From Dechloromonas sp. H13 (GTDB lineage: Bacteria; Pseudomonadota; Gammaproteobacteria; Burkholderiales; Rhodocyclaceae): 64,000 nucleotides of DNA. This document shows, in pieces, positions 25,236-35,098 of this stretch. Below the pieces are notes generated by a model. The model had not been told where the DNA came from. It did no database searches and saw nothing but the letters and a program-made list of their open reading frames with translations. The stretch lies in contig NZ_SSXX01000003.1 in assembly GCF_009469615.1 (NCBI RefSeq), forward strand, positions 248,001-312,000. The letters run 5' to 3'. The number at the start of each line of letters is the position of its first letter. Within the stretch, counting starts at the first letter, position 1. The translations under genes were made by a program, and so were the position numbers.

Positions 25236-27679
25236 TCGTAGATGGCTTTCACCATCTCCGGCTTCAACCCGTCCGCGACTGCAAACATCGCCCGGCCGTC
25301 GCCGACCTCGACATCGCTGCCAAAGAGCGCGGTCGCGTCGAGCTGCTTCTTGGAGATAATCGGCGCTACATCCGTTTTCTTGCCATACCCCAGCACAAGG
25401 CCGATCTTCGACCAATCCTCGAAGAAATACTCCTGTAGCAGTGGAATCACCTTGCGCAGCAAGCATTGTTCGAGATCGGCAAAGGTCTTGATGCCCATGA
25501 AGTAGGCATGGCCCAGCGTGTGGTCGCGGTCGAACAGGTAAGCGATGCGCTCGTTCAGCTTCTCCACCAATTTCGGCAATTCCACGCCGTCGACCGCAAC
25601 AGGCGGCAACGCTTTGATGTCCGGCATCAGTTCATCGAACACGAAGCGGCGGCGCAAGGCCGTGTCGAGCAAGGCAATCGAACGGTCAGCCGTATTCATC
25701 GTCCCGACGATATACAGATTGGGCGGCAGGCCGAAGGCCGGTTCCTCCTCCGGGTCGACGTAGGGCAGGCTGCAGGTCAGCTCGTTCACCGCCCCGAGCC
25801 GCTTGTCGTCCTCGATCAAGGTAATCAGCTCGCCGAAAATCTTGGCGATGTTGCCGCGGTTGATCTCGTCGATGACCAGCACGTAGTTTTTCAGAGGCTC
25901 CGGCGCCTTCTCTTCCGGTGCACCGAGGTTGCTGTCGATGGCTGCCAGGTGCTTGAGCACCGCAAAGAAGAATGAATGGTTGTACGTGCAGGGCTCCAGG
26001 TCACCGGGTGTATTGAACTTGTCGCGACCCTCCCACAGCGCGGCCAGCCCCTTGCGCGCGACGTTGTAAGGAATGCTCCCCTCCTCCTTGCTCAGAATCA
26101 CGCCCTTGCCCTGCTTGCCCGCGCGCGCCTGCGTCTTCTTGCCGCCGTGCAGCGTCATCTCGACGTACTGCTCCGGCGCGTTCGAGATGTCCTTGAGCAG
26201 CTTGCCAAAGGCCCGGTCGAAGCGCTGCATGTCGCTCAGCGCACTGCCCGCCTTCAGCCGTGATGCGCGCCAATTTTCCTCGGCAAGATCTGCCAAGCGC
26301 TTCAACGGCCCGGGTTCGACCGAATAGACTACATTCACACCCTCGGTCGATGGGCGAATGCCGATGACAAAATCCTGGTAAGTGTAGGACGGGTGGAAGG
26401 TGACGAACTCGATCTGTCCGTCCGCACGATAGGCGTCGAATTTCTGCTTGGCAGCCACATAAGCGTCTTGGGTGGTCATCAGCGCCTGCACCGGCTGCCC
26501 ATCGATAATCGACACCGCCTCCGCCACCGAGCGATAGGTCTTGCCGGTACCCGGCGGGCCGTAGAGGATGCGGTTCAAAGGGCCATTGCTACCCGACCCC
26601 GTGTCGCCCTTAGAGTCAGCAGCCCCATTTCCGTTCGGCATATCGCTCATGAGGTTTTCCAGTTTCAATCCAAAATAGGGGGTCAGGAGGCTTTCCTCGA
26701 ACTCAAAGAGGTCATCATTCGGAACCCTGGAGAAAGTCGACGAATAGCGAGGCGTCCAGCCCTTTGCCGGGCCATCGTAGGGTGTACTATGCAACCCAGT
26801 CTTCACAACCTTATAGGGGCGCTGGATCCATTCGCCGTTCATTGGCGAAGCCACCACCGGCCCCGTGAAGCGCCCCAGCAACTGGATGGAATTGCCGTGG
26901 CAGAGATAGAACAGGGTGCCGTTGGGCGCTTTCCGGAACTTGTCTGGCTGACTCTTCTTCGTGTCCTTGTGCATCACAACGAGTCCGTCCGCAAGCAACT
27001 GCTCGCGCTCGCCGGCATTGAACGTCCCGTCATTGCCGTGCGAAAGCTTCCAGACTGCCACGGCTTTGCTCATCCAGACTGACCAGACGCGGGCACCGAA
27101 TTCGAGAATGCCCTCGCCGGCCCTTTTCTTTGCCACGCTGTCCCGCTGCAACTGAAGCAGAGAAACGTCGGCGTCGCTGACCCCGACGAATGCCATCAAT
27201 GCTGCCTTGATGAAGACATCCACCGCGCCCGGCTCATCACGGTTCTGATAGTGGAAGGCAATCTTCCATTTGGTAGCGGGACCGAGATCCGCATCCTCGA
27301 CAGCCTTCCAGTCGCCCTGCTGCGCCGCCTCCGCGACGTTGACAACGATATCGCGCACAACTCCAAACGCTGCTTGCGGGGTGTCGCCATATCGGGAGTG
27401 CCACGCGTACTCCTGCGTATAGCTCGCGCCGCTTTCACTGGACTTTTGCGACTGATCCTTCCGCGAAAAGATCCCGAACTTGAAAGATGAACCTCCCCCG
27501 ACGTTTCCCAGATTCTTCAATTTGACTTCTAGCCAATAGGTGAAGGTGTCCTTGTCGCCAGCTTTTGTATACTCGTCGAGCGTCATCTCGCGCAGCGTGG
27601 CAATCGGCCAGTGCTCGAGGAATTGGTCCCAAAGCGCGTATTGGGCCTTGTAATCGGCGGCAGTCATGTCAGTTTTCAT
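25232..27679 (-). CDS. mcrB: McrB-family AAA+ GTPase restriction subunit
   Basis: An 815-residue McrB. Walker A is YGPPGTGKTYRS near residue 375, Walker B VLVIDEINRGNIAKIFGEL, and the GTP-specifying segment GTMNTADRSIALLDTALRRRF follows. The first 350 residues form a large N-terminal region unlike the small E. coli McrB N-domain, containing FWLEVKLKNLG-like and WVSWMSKAVAVWKLSHG-like segments, so the recognised modification may differ. A GCACG-N7-CGTGC inverted repeat and a TATACA box lie upstream. Confidence 0.93.
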   Translation of the reverse strand: MKTDMTAADYKAQYALWDQFLEHWPIATLREMTLDEYTKAGDKDTFTYWLEVKLKNLGNVGGGSSFKFGIFSRKDQSQKSSESGASYTQEYAWHSRYGDTPQAAFGVVRDIVVNVAEAAQQGDWKAVEDADLGPATKWKIAFHYQNRDEPGAVDVFIKAALMAFVGVSDADVSLLQLQRDSVAKKRAGEGILEFGARVWSVWMSKAVAVWKLSHGNDGTFNAGEREQLLADGLVVMHKDTKKSQPDKFRKAPNGTLFYLCHGNSIQLLGRFTGPVVASPMNGEWIQRPYKVVKTGLHSTPYDGPAKGWTPRYSSTFSRVPNDDLFEFEESLLTPYFGLKLENLMSDMPNGNGAADSKGDTGSGSNGPLNRILYGPPGTGKTYRSVAEAVSIIDGQPVQALMTTQDAYVAAKQKFDAYRADGQIEFVTFHPSYTYQDFVIGIRPSTEGVNVVYSVEPGPLKRLADLAEENWRASRLKAGSALSDMQRFDRAFGKLLKDISNAPEQYVEMTLHGGKKTQARAGKQGKGVILSKEEGSIPYNVARKGLAALWEGRDKFNTPGDLEPCTYNHSFFFAVLKHLAAIDSNLGAPEEKAPEPLKNYVLVIDEINRGNIAKIFGELITLIEDDKRLGAVNELTCSLPYVDPEEEPAFGLPPNLYIVGTMNTADRSIALLDTALRRRFVFDELMPDIKALPPVAVDGVELPKLVEKLNERIAYLFDRDHTLGHAYFMGIKTFADLEQCLLRKVIPLLQEYFFEDWSKIGLVLGYGKKTDVAPIISKKQLDATALFGSDVEVGDGRAMFAVADGLKPEMVKAIYE

Positions 27680-27705
27680 GCTTTGCTCACTTTGTTATTT
27701 GTATA

Positions 27706-27722
27706 GCACGCCGTTATCGTGC
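27706..27722. promoter_or_regulatory. Inverted repeat GCACG-N7-CGTGC upstream of mcrB
   Basis: GCACGCCGTTATCGTGC lies directly upstream of a TATACA-like -10 element (minus strand, 27700-27705) and 27 bp before the mcrB start. It is short, so it could be a chance palindrome. Confidence 0.35.
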
Positions 27723-27781
27723 GGAATTGATGGCACTTAATCCTCCCGAACCATCAGCTATGCCGCAAAGCAATTATGGAA

Positions 27782-28378
27782 TCATTCCGCTGTAGGAAAT
27801 GCCACCAACGCACCCTCGCACTCCTTGACGAACTTGCGGAACGAACGGCTGCCGGCGCAGGCCAGATCGATATCTAGCACAGCAGTCAACGCGGGCTGAT
27901 CGCTCACCTCGTGGTAGCGCCCAGACTGAATATGATTGCTCAGCCATCCCTTGGCATCCCGGATCGCCTCGCCATCAGCCGGCGCCTCAAGGTCAGCCGA
28001 CAAGCCACGCTTGCCGGCCAGGGAATTCGCACCGGCAAGAAGCCAGGCTTCGTACTCATGCCGAGCGATAACCACCGCCAGCCGTACGTGAGGAACGATA
28101 TTGCCTGCCCGCGCAGCAATATCGCGGGCGAGGTCCACCGGGCAATCATCATCGGCATCCAGCAAGACGATGACCTGACCATCCCCAGCCTTGGCGGCGG
28201 CGAGCAGCAGCTTTCGCCGAAACTCATCCTCACGCCGGAGGAACTGATCCCGATGAACACGGATAGGCATTCCTACATTCAGATCAAAAATTCCTCTCGC
28301 CTCTGCGATGCGACGCAACAGGACGGGCACGGCCTTCACCTCGCCATCGCCCTCGACGATACAGACGATGCTCCTCAC
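27782..28378 (-). CDS. DUF4276 (TOPRIM-like) protein
   Basis: A 198-residue protein. It begins MRSIVCIVEGDGEVKAVPVLL, a TOPRIM-like acidic Glu motif, and continues VIVLLDADDDCPVDL (the DxD-type motif) and RHEYEAWLLAG, all typical of DUF4276. Such proteins usually accompany an AAA ATPase, as TOPRIM effectors accompany ATPases in OLD, Gabija and PARIS. The preceding ATPase gene overlaps it by four bases (28375-28378), so they form a two-gene system. The mcrB gene is about 100 bp downstream but has its own upstream region. Confidence 0.85.
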   Translation of the reverse strand: MRSIVCIVEGDGEVKAVPVLLRRIAEARGIFDLNVGMPIRVHRDQFLRREDEFRRKLLLAAAKAGDGQVIVLLDADDDCPVDLARDIAARAGNIVPHVRLAVVIARHEYEAWLLAGANSLAGKRGLSADLEAPADGEAIRDAKGWLSNHIQSGRYHEVSDQPALTAVLDIDLACAGSRSFRKFVKECEGALVAFPTAE

Positions 28379-29577
28379 GATTCGGCCCCAAACAGCTTCA
28401 ACTGACGCCCCTCCGGATCACCGAAGCAATTCGGGTCCGGCTCCAACTGATTCAGCGTCAGCAATTCACCGGCGGTGAATAATCCCCCGCGGATAGCCTG
28501 CCGCGATGCCTCGTCGACCGGCGCGATCCGCGTCACCCCGGCATTCGCCGAAACCGCCAGCAAAGTTTCCACGGCAACCGAGGCATCGTCCAGCAGTTCC
28601 GGGCTGTGGCTGGTTACCAGAATCTGGCTGCGTGTCGCGGCGCGTGCCAGCGCGTCGCGCACGACGGCCGCCGCGGCGGGATGCAGCGCCACCTCGGGTT
28701 CCTCGATGCCGACCAGGCTTGGACGCCCGGTCTCGCCGCCCTGATACAGCGCCACCAGGATACCCAACGCCCGCAGCGTTCCGTCCGACATGCTGTTGGC
28801 GGGGAAGCGCCACGGGTGCTTGGCGCCCGCAATTTCCTGACGGAATTCCAGCGTTTCCATGTGGCCGACGCCGGTGCGTTCCACGCCATGCACCGACGGC
28901 ACCACCAGCTTCAAGTATTCCTCAACCAGCAACTTGTCGCTCGGAGCGTATCGTTCCATGAAGGACAACACGCTGGCGATGTTCTCACCCAAGGACTTTA
29001 ATTCGGAGCCATCCTGGGGCTTTTGCAGATCGCGAATCACCCGTGGATTAAGGTTGTAAAAGCTCATCTGGCTCAAGGAGTCAAAAACCGGCCGAAATAC
29101 CGGCAGGCCACCCGCGTTGACCAGCGCCAACCGGTCGGGTGTGCTGACCGGGAACACTTCCTCGCTGGTCCTTTCAGGTCGGCCCTGCACGACCAGATAG
29201 CTCGGCCCGCCGCCAGCGCCGCCGATAACGCATTCCTCGCGTTGCACCTCGAATCCGCCGGCCGGCCGTGCACCGATGTTGAAAGCGTAGTAGCCCTCTC
29301 GCCCATCGGGCAACCGGAAATCGAGTCGCACGCCGAAATGGGTAGGATGCCCGCCGGAGCGACGGCGCACTTCCGAAAGGCCACCGCGCAACTGCAAGGC
29401 ATTCTCGAGCGACCCCTGCAGTGCATCCTTGACGAAGTGGAGAACGTCCAGAAAGTTGCTTTTGCCCGACCCGTTCGGGCCGACGAGATAGGTCAGCGGC
29501 CCAAGCTCCACATCGCAGGCGGCGATGCTCTTGAAATTCTTGACCCTGACCCTGCGGATAAAAACGGTCGTGTCCAT
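28375..29577 (-). CDS. AAA15/ABC-type ATPase, partner of DUF4276
   Basis: A 400-residue ATPase. It starts with FIRRVRVKNFKSIAACDVELG and Walker A VGPNGSGKSNFLDVLHF; the signature region is FPANSMSDGTLRALGILVALY, Walker B PSLVGIEEPEVALHP and a switch HSPELLDD. It belongs to the SMC/ABC-related AAA15/21 family. ATG 29577 follows AAGGGA; ATG 29601 is an alternative. The longer frame upstream runs antisense-like through the methylase end and is rejected. Confidence 0.9.
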   Translation of the reverse strand: MDTTVFIRRVRVKNFKSIAACDVELGPLTYLVGPNGSGKSNFLDVLHFVKDALQGSLENALQLRGGLSEVRRRSGGHPTHFGVRLDFRLPDGREGYYAFNIGARPAGGFEVQREECVIGGAGGGPSYLVVQGRPERTSEEVFPVSTPDRLALVNAGGLPVFRPVFDSLSQMSFYNLNPRVIRDLQKPQDGSELKSLGENIASVLSFMERYAPSDKLLVEEYLKLVVPSVHGVERTGVGHMETLEFRQEIAGAKHPWRFPANSMSDGTLRALGILVALYQGGETGRPSLVGIEEPEVALHPAAAAVVRDALARAATRSQILVTSHSPELLDDASVAVETLLAVSANAGVTRIAPVDEASRQAIRGGLFTAGELLTLNQLEPDPNCFGDPEGRQLKLFGAES

Positions 29578-29615
29578 CGGAAATCCCTTTACGTCATTCA
29601 TTGATGTGCACCTTA

Positions 29616-32600
29616 TCAGCCGCCGCCGGCCTGCGCATCCCAGGCTTCGAGCACCAGGCGGCGGGTGCGGTATTCGCCGTGTTCGCGGGTCTCGTTGTTC
29701 TTGAGGACGCGGAAGGTCTCGCTGGGGTAGTCGGCGCCCATGATGTCGGCGGGGTCGAGGATGTAGCGCAGCTCGTCGCGGGTCAGGCTGTAGAGGCGGG
29801 CGTAATAGGCGTCGAGTTCGGCGCGCAGGATGGCGCGGCGATCGGGCTCCCAGGCGAAGGGCGGGCCGGCGTGGCCGAGGTCGGCGGCCCAAGGCGCGAG
29901 GTCGTGGGCGGTGTAGGTCAGTTCGAGGACGCGCGGGACGATGAAGGCGAGGTCAGTTTCGCTATAGCGGTCGGGCGGGAGGATCGGGAACTGCTTGAGA
30001 TAGCCGTAAGTCAGGTGCGTGCCGCCAACCTTTTGGCGAGCCACGAAATCGAGTACCAACGCGCTGAGATTGGCGAGCAACGCCGCCGCCTCGCGCGGCT
30101 CGCGAACGGTCATCATCAGCGGAAGCGTATGCCCCACCCCCACCCGCGCCACCACTGACGCAATCACCGTGCGCTCGTTGGTCGCATTCGTAATGTCCCG
30201 CCAGCCCATCAGCCAGCCGCGCGTCCAGCCCCTGACGGCGAGGCGGGATTCGACCTCGGCGGCGTCGACCCAGTAGCGCGGCGTGACCGTGAAATTCGGG
30301 TCTTTTTTGGCGTCGACCGCAACATCGCCGCTCGTCCCGTCGGCGGCATAGGTCGCCCAGCGGTGGTCGATCTGGTGGATCATCTTGGCTTCGTAGAGCG
30401 GCAGACGGCCGGGCGCCGGAGCGTCGCGGAAGAGGCCGCTGTCGCTGGCCATGTGGAACACAGTCATGAAGCGAATGCCCCACGGGTTGCGCTCGGGCGG
30501 CCCTTCGGCGAAGAGCACCGGCGCGGAGCGATAGAGCTTCTTGGTCAGCTCGGCATCGCGCTCGCTGCGGAAGACCGGGCAGGTCAGCGTGTTGGGGTTG
30601 ATCAGGCGGAAGTCATCCGAACATAGCGTAAAGCGCCTCCTCGGATCACCAAGCGCCGTCACTTGGCGAGCAAAATGCACAAATTCCGACGTAAGCGAAT
30701 TCGTGCATACGCCACCTACAATTACCAAGCAAAACTTCATCGCGTGATGAACCGCAGGGAATACGAACTCCTCGTTCTCAAACGAGTAAAGAGCAATTAG
30801 TTGCCGACCCTGTGTAACTGCCTCGAAATAACGCTTCGTGCTGTCGTCGGTCGCGATGCCGGTTGGCACAATGAACCCCGCCCGGCCAGTTTCCGCGACC
30901 AATTGTGTAAAGGTTTCAGCGAATAGCGCGTAGGTATTCACGTCGCCGACGCCGGTCAGCGGGTAGCGCCCGGCATCGTGGGCGAACAGGCTGGCGGCTT
31001 CGGCAATGCGGCGGGCGACGATGAAGTCGGCGTACAGTTTCTGCTCGGCCAGGTTGGGCGGCACCAGCCCCTGCGCCGCCTCGACTTCCGGATAGAGCGC
31101 GTGCAGCAGCATGCCTTCGCACAGCAGTTCGATGCGCCGGCCGCGCTCGGCCTGATGCGGCGCTTCGGCGATCAGGGGGCTGCGGCTGGCGAAGTATTCC
31201 TCCTCCTGCAACTTGATGCGCTCCCACGGCGGGTTGCCGAGCAGCACGGCGAAGCCGCCTTTCGCCCGCACCTGCGGGAAGGCCTGCCACCAGTGAAAGG
31301 CCTGCGCCGTTTGCGCGGCGCGGGCGGCAGCGGCGGCGACACCGGGGCGCGGATCGCCGCCGTTGAGCACCAGCCAGAGATCCTGCGAGGTCGGCACCGT
31401 CTTTTCCGTTTCCGGCGTCTTGGGCAGGACGAAGGCGGCGACAAAAATGTCGGCGGCCAGCCGGGCGCGCGAGGCGGCGCTCCTGGCCTCGGCCTCGGCA
31501 AAGGCGGCGCGCTTGGCGTCGAGCGCGGCCAGGGTGTCGTCAGGCAACGCATCGAGCGCGGCGGCCGCGGGCGCGGCGTCGAGGCCGAGCGCGAGGTTGA
31601 AGGCGGCGTGCGCCTTGGCCTTTTCGATGGATTTCAGGGCGTCGCGGTTGGCTTTCTTGATCGCCTTGACGACGTCCTTGTCGTCGCCCGAGAGCGCGTT
31701 GAAGGCTTTGTCGGGGATGCCGGCTTCGAGGATGGCCGGGTCGAGGATGCCGAGCAGCGCATCGCCGCAGCGCAGGTGGTGGTCGAGGAAGGTGAGCGGC
31801 CGGTCGGGCGTGTAGGCTTCGAGCCAGAGCGCGGTGCGCGCCAGTTCGACGGCCATCGGGTTGCGGTCCACGCCGTAAATGCAGCGGGCGACGACGTCGC
31901 GCAGGGCGTGGCGGTAGTCGGCCGGCAGCGGGTTGCCGTCGGCGGCGGTGAGCCGGGCGACTTCCTCGGCGATGCGGCGGGCGGCGGCAAGCAGGAAGTG
32001 GCCGGAGCCGCAGGCGGGGTCGCAGACGGTGAGGCCGAGCAGCGCGGCGACCGGTTCGTGCGGGTGGTCGGCGAGCGTGCGGGCGATGACGGGGTCGAGC
32101 GCGCTCTTGACCAGTTCCTGCACCAGGCTGTCGGGGGTGTAGTAGGAGCCGGTGAGCTTGCGCGCGTTGCCCTTGGTGCTGCCGGCCTCTTCGTCGCCGA
32201 TGAAGCCGAAGCGGCGGACGGTTGCGGTCAACGTCATTTCCGGCACCAATTCCAGCAGGCTTTCGTAGACGCTGCCAAGTTCCTCGGAATCCATGTCGCG
32301 GTAATTGACGCGCGAGAGCGCGGCACCGTCGCGGAAGAAGCAGAGGCCGTAGAGCGCGGTGAGCAGCGCCTGGTTGTCGAGCTGGGCAGCGTCGAGATCG
32401 GGACACTGGCCGGTGTGGAACAGGCCGCCGAGCGCCGGCAGGCCAAGTGCCGGCTGACCGCCGGCGAGGCCGGCGAAGGTGATGGTGAGCGCCTGCCAGA
32501 GGTCGGCATGGCGGTCGTAGCTGCGCCGCCGGGCAGCCAGGCGGCGCAGACGGGCGAGGCTGTAGCCGGCCTGATAGCGGGCGCGGGCTTCGGCGCTGGC

Positions 32601-33545
32601 GTCGGGCGCGAAGACGAGTTCGCGGTCTTCGATAGTGGCGAGGAAGATGAAGCGGTAGACGAGGCGCAGGAGTTGCTCGAAGTAGTCCTGCGTCGCCAGT
32701 TCGCCGCTTTCGATGCGGCGGCGCAGTTCACCGTTGGCGGGATGAGCGAGAAAGCCAGTGCCGAGCACGCGCAGGGCGCCGGCGACACCGTCGCGCAGGC
32801 GGTCGCGGACGCGGATGCCGTCTTCCTGTGCGGTGTTACGCCAGTGTTCCAGCGGGCAATCGGCGGGCTCGGCGCCGGCCTGGCCGAAGCGGCTGGCGTG
32901 GGCGAAGAGCCAGAGGGCGGCGAAGTCGGGATAGAGGCCTTCGCTGAAGATGGCTTCGAGGTCGGCTTCGACGTAGGCCGGGCGGGTGAGGCTCGGGTTG
33001 TCGCGCAGGACGCGCAGCTTGAGGCCGTTGCTGACGACGGCCCAGAGCGCGGCGTGGTTGGCGTTGAGGACTTCCTGGGCGAGCAGGAAGGGCGAGCGGC
33101 GGCGGGTGCCGTCGCCGTGGCGGGTGCCGGGTTTGTCGAGCGGCTGGTCGTGGCCGGCGAAGACGAGCGGCACGCGGCCGTCGGACGCGGCCCAGCCGAT
33201 GGGGAAACTGCGCTCGCCGATAGCGACCTGGCCGATGCGCCGGATGTCGGCAAAGCCGAGCACCTGGCGGCAGAAGGGTTCGAGGAATTCGTGGGCAGTG
33301 GCCTTGATCGGGTCGCGGTCGGCACGTTCGCGGCGGGCGGCGAAATCCTGCCAGAGGTTCTGGGCGATCTTCCAGTAGCGGCCGATCTCATCGCGCAGCT
33401 TGAGGCCGCGCGGCACATCGTAGTCGGCTTCGCCCTGCGCGGCGGCTTCGAGGTGGGCGATCTTGTTGAGGAAATCAGGCGCCAGCAGGCCGCCCTCGAT
33501 GGTCAGGGCGGTGAAGGCGAGTTCGGTGCTGGAGCGGCGGGCCAT
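29616..33545 (-). CDS. Type IIG/Eco57I-like adenine methylase
   Basis: A 1309-residue DNA methylase. Motif I is VCDPACGSGHFLLAA near 505-515 and motif IV NPPWERI near 771, as in adenine-N6 methylases. Long N-terminal (about 500 residues) and C-terminal (YLKQFPILPPDRYSE, TRDELRYILDPADIMG) parts probably recognise the target and may carry cleavage. The C-terminal segments resemble Eco57I and DISARM-class DrmMI proteins. No clear PD-(D/E)XK motif is visible at the N-terminus. It starts seven bases after the ATPase gene ends, so the two are co-transcribed. Confidence 0.9.
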   Translation of the reverse strand: MARRSSTELAFTALTIEGGLLAPDFLNKIAHLEAAAQGEADYDVPRGLKLRDEIGRYWKIAQNLWQDFAARRERADRDPIKATAHEFLEPFCRQVLGFADIRRIGQVAIGERSFPIGWAASDGRVPLVFAGHDQPLDKPGTRHGDGTRRRSPFLLAQEVLNANHAALWAVVSNGLKLRVLRDNPSLTRPAYVEADLEAIFSEGLYPDFAALWLFAHASRFGQAGAEPADCPLEHWRNTAQEDGIRVRDRLRDGVAGALRVLGTGFLAHPANGELRRRIESGELATQDYFEQLLRLVYRFIFLATIEDRELVFAPDASAEARARYQAGYSLARLRRLAARRRSYDRHADLWQALTITFAGLAGGQPALGLPALGGLFHTGQCPDLDAAQLDNQALLTALYGLCFFRDGAALSRVNYRDMDSEELGSVYESLLELVPEMTLTATVRRFGFIGDEEAGSTKGNARKLTGSYYTPDSLVQELVKSALDPVIARTLADHPHEPVAALLGLTVCDPACGSGHFLLAAARRIAEEVARLTAADGNPLPADYRHALRDVVARCIYGVDRNPMAVELARTALWLEAYTPDRPLTFLDHHLRCGDALLGILDPAILEAGIPDKAFNALSGDDKDVVKAIKKANRDALKSIEKAKAHAAFNLALGLDAAPAAAALDALPDDTLAALDAKRAAFAEAEARSAASRARLAADIFVAAFVLPKTPETEKTVPTSQDLWLVLNGGDPRPGVAAAAARAAQTAQAFHWWQAFPQVRAKGGFAVLLGNPPWERIKLQEEEYFASRSPLIAEAPHQAERGRRIELLCEGMLLHALYPEVEAAQGLVPPNLAEQKLYADFIVARRIAEAASLFAHDAGRYPLTGVGDVNTYALFAETFTQLVAETGRAGFIVPTGIATDDSTKRYFEAVTQGRQLIALYSFENEEFVFPAVHHAMKFCLVIVGGVCTNSLTSEFVHFARQVTALGDPRRRFTLCSDDFRLINPNTLTCPVFRSERDAELTKKLYRSAPVLFAEGPPERNPWGIRFMTVFHMASDSGLFRDAPAPGRLPLYEAKMIHQIDHRWATYAADGTSGDVAVDAKKDPNFTVTPRYWVDAAEVESRLAVRGWTRGWLMGWRDITNATNERTVIASVVARVGVGHTLPLMMTVREPREAAALLANLSALVLDFVARQKVGGTHLTYGYLKQFPILPPDRYSETDLAFIVPRVLELTYTAHDLAPWAADLGHAGPPFAWEPDRRAILRAELDAYYARLYSLTRDELRYILDPADIMGADYPSETFRVLKNNETREHGEYRTRRLVLEAWDAQAGGG

Positions 33546-33551
33546 TAAAGT

Positions 33552-35087
33552 TCAGTTCAGGTTGGGCGCGGTAAGCCAGCGCTGGTAATCGTTGAGGTCG
33601 ACGCAGCGGTAGCCCGCGGCTTGCAGCGACTGGCGCTCGTCGGCCGGAAAGTCCGGCGAGTAGAGCGCGCGTTCCTGGTGCCAGCCCTTGAAGCGGCGCC
33701 CGCTGGCGGTGGCGAGGAAATCGCCGACGTGCTGCTCGAAGGTGGCCAGCGCCTCGCGGGTGTGCTTGCCGGACGAACGCTTGCAACTGCCGAAGCGGAC
33801 ACGCTGTTCGGTTTCATTGATGGCGACGATGTCGATCTCGATCAGCCGTGCGGCGTCGCGGGGACGGTTCCAGTAGCCGTGGACAAGATCGGTCAGCGGG
33901 AAATCGGCAACGCCGCGGCGCGAGGCTTCGGCCATCAGCTTGCGCACCATGCGTTCGAAGGTGGGGCCTTCGTGATTTTCGAGGCGGATTTCGCCGATGC
34001 GCAGCGCCTGCGCCGGGGGCTGGACGCGCGCCGCCTGCACCGCCGGCTCGATGGCCGCGAGCCAGGCAGCGAGGAAATTGTCGCCGATCTGGTAGCGCGC
34101 CTGGCGACTGCCGGGCTGGGCAAAAATCGGGTTGAGACGCTCGACGAGGCGGTAGCGGTCGATCAGCGTCGCCAGGTAGGTGGCGAAGGAGCGACTGTCG
34201 CCGAGGCTTTCGTAGGCCGCCGAGAGCTGTTGTTGCGCGCAGGGCTGCTGCCGGGCGAGCAGGCGCAACAGCGAGACACCAGCGCCGCGCAGCTCGCGCA
34301 GAAACCAGGTGCCTGCCTCCTCGATCAGCGGCGCGCGCGCCGAGAGAAACAGGGTGTCGATGATGCGGTCCGCCGCGCTGCGGCCATCGGCCGAGAAAGT
34401 GCCCTGATAGGCGCAGTCGCGATAGAACTTGGGGACGCCCTCGAAGACCGACCAGAAGGTCAGCCAGTCGCGCGGGCTATCCAGGCCCTGGTCCGCAAAG
34501 ACCTGGAAGAGCGTGGCAAAGTCCCAGTGGTCGAGGGTCAAGCGGTCGGTCACGCGGGCGTAGAGCGGCGAGCCGCGATCTTCAAGGAGCGCCGTCATCT
34601 CGGTGTGGATCGAACCGAGAACGAAGATGCCGCCGCTGGCGGAACCGGTTAACGTGTCGACTTCGGCCTGCAGCAGCGAGGTGAAGGCCGACAGCGCCTT
34701 GCGGTTGAAATACTGGAATTCGTCGATGACGACGACGATGCCGGCGCGGCACAACGCGCCGATGCAGCGTGCCATGTCGGAGAAGCGGCGCAGCTTGTCG
34801 GCCGTGACACCGACCGGCAGGCGCCCCGGGTTGGCGGCGGCAAAGGCGGCGAGCGCATCCGTGAACACGGCAACGACATCGCGCTCGTCGCTGTCGGGAA
34901 TCTGCACATAGAGCGCTGCGGCCGGTCCGCTGCCACCCCGGGCTTCGAGCAGCGCCTCGCGGATCAGCGAGGTCTTGCCGATGCGCCGGCGGCCGCTGAT
35001 CGCGCAGAAAAACCAGCGCTCGCGGGTCAGAAGCAACTTGATCGCCTCCAGCTCGTCGCGGCGGCCGTAGAACTTCCAGGATGTCAT
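33552..35087 (-). CDS. Archaeal-type/DUF234-like AAA ATPase with DUF-type nuclease-like tail
   Basis: A 511-residue ATPase of the archaeal_ATPase/DUF234 class. Walker A is SGRRRIGKTSLIREAL, Walker B GIVVVIDEFQYF, followed by a helix-turn-helix-like region (QQPCAQQQLSAAYESLGDSRS). The C-terminal part has LIEIDIVAINETEQRVRFGSCKRS, a pattern seen in the DUF234 nuclease-like tail (E-X-D ... K). It lies directly upstream of the methylase, separated by seven bases. An 18-bp palindrome overlaps its promoter region. This type of ATPase is widespread and its role in defence loci is unproven. Confidence 0.88.
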   Translation of the reverse strand: MTSWKFYGRRDELEAIKLLLTRERWFFCAISGRRRIGKTSLIREALLEARGGSGPAAALYVQIPDSDERDVVAVFTDALAAFAAANPGRLPVGVTADKLRRFSDMARCIGALCRAGIVVVIDEFQYFNRKALSAFTSLLQAEVDTLTGSASGGIFVLGSIHTEMTALLEDRGSPLYARVTDRLTLDHWDFATLFQVFADQGLDSPRDWLTFWSVFEGVPKFYRDCAYQGTFSADGRSAADRIIDTLFLSARAPLIEEAGTWFLRELRGAGVSLLRLLARQQPCAQQQLSAAYESLGDSRSFATYLATLIDRYRLVERLNPIFAQPGSRQARYQIGDNFLAAWLAAIEPAVQAARVQPPAQALRIGEIRLENHEGPTFERMVRKLMAEASRRGVADFPLTDLVHGYWNRPRDAARLIEIDIVAINETEQRVRFGSCKRSSGKHTREALATFEQHVGDFLATASGRRFKGWHQERALYSPDFPADERQSLQAAGYRCVDLNDYQRWLTAPNLN

Positions 35088-35098
35088 AAAAACCTTTT

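Noticed and set aside
29578..29892. Arg/Pro-rich N-terminal extension of the AAA15 ATPase
   Set aside because: It overlaps the end of the methylase gene and has low-complexity antisense-like composition; Walker A starts just after ATG 29577.
30978..33548. 856-codon plus-strand frame inside the methylase gene
   Set aside because: It mirrors the GC-rich minus-strand gene, which has clear methylase motifs; no motif is seen in the plus frame.
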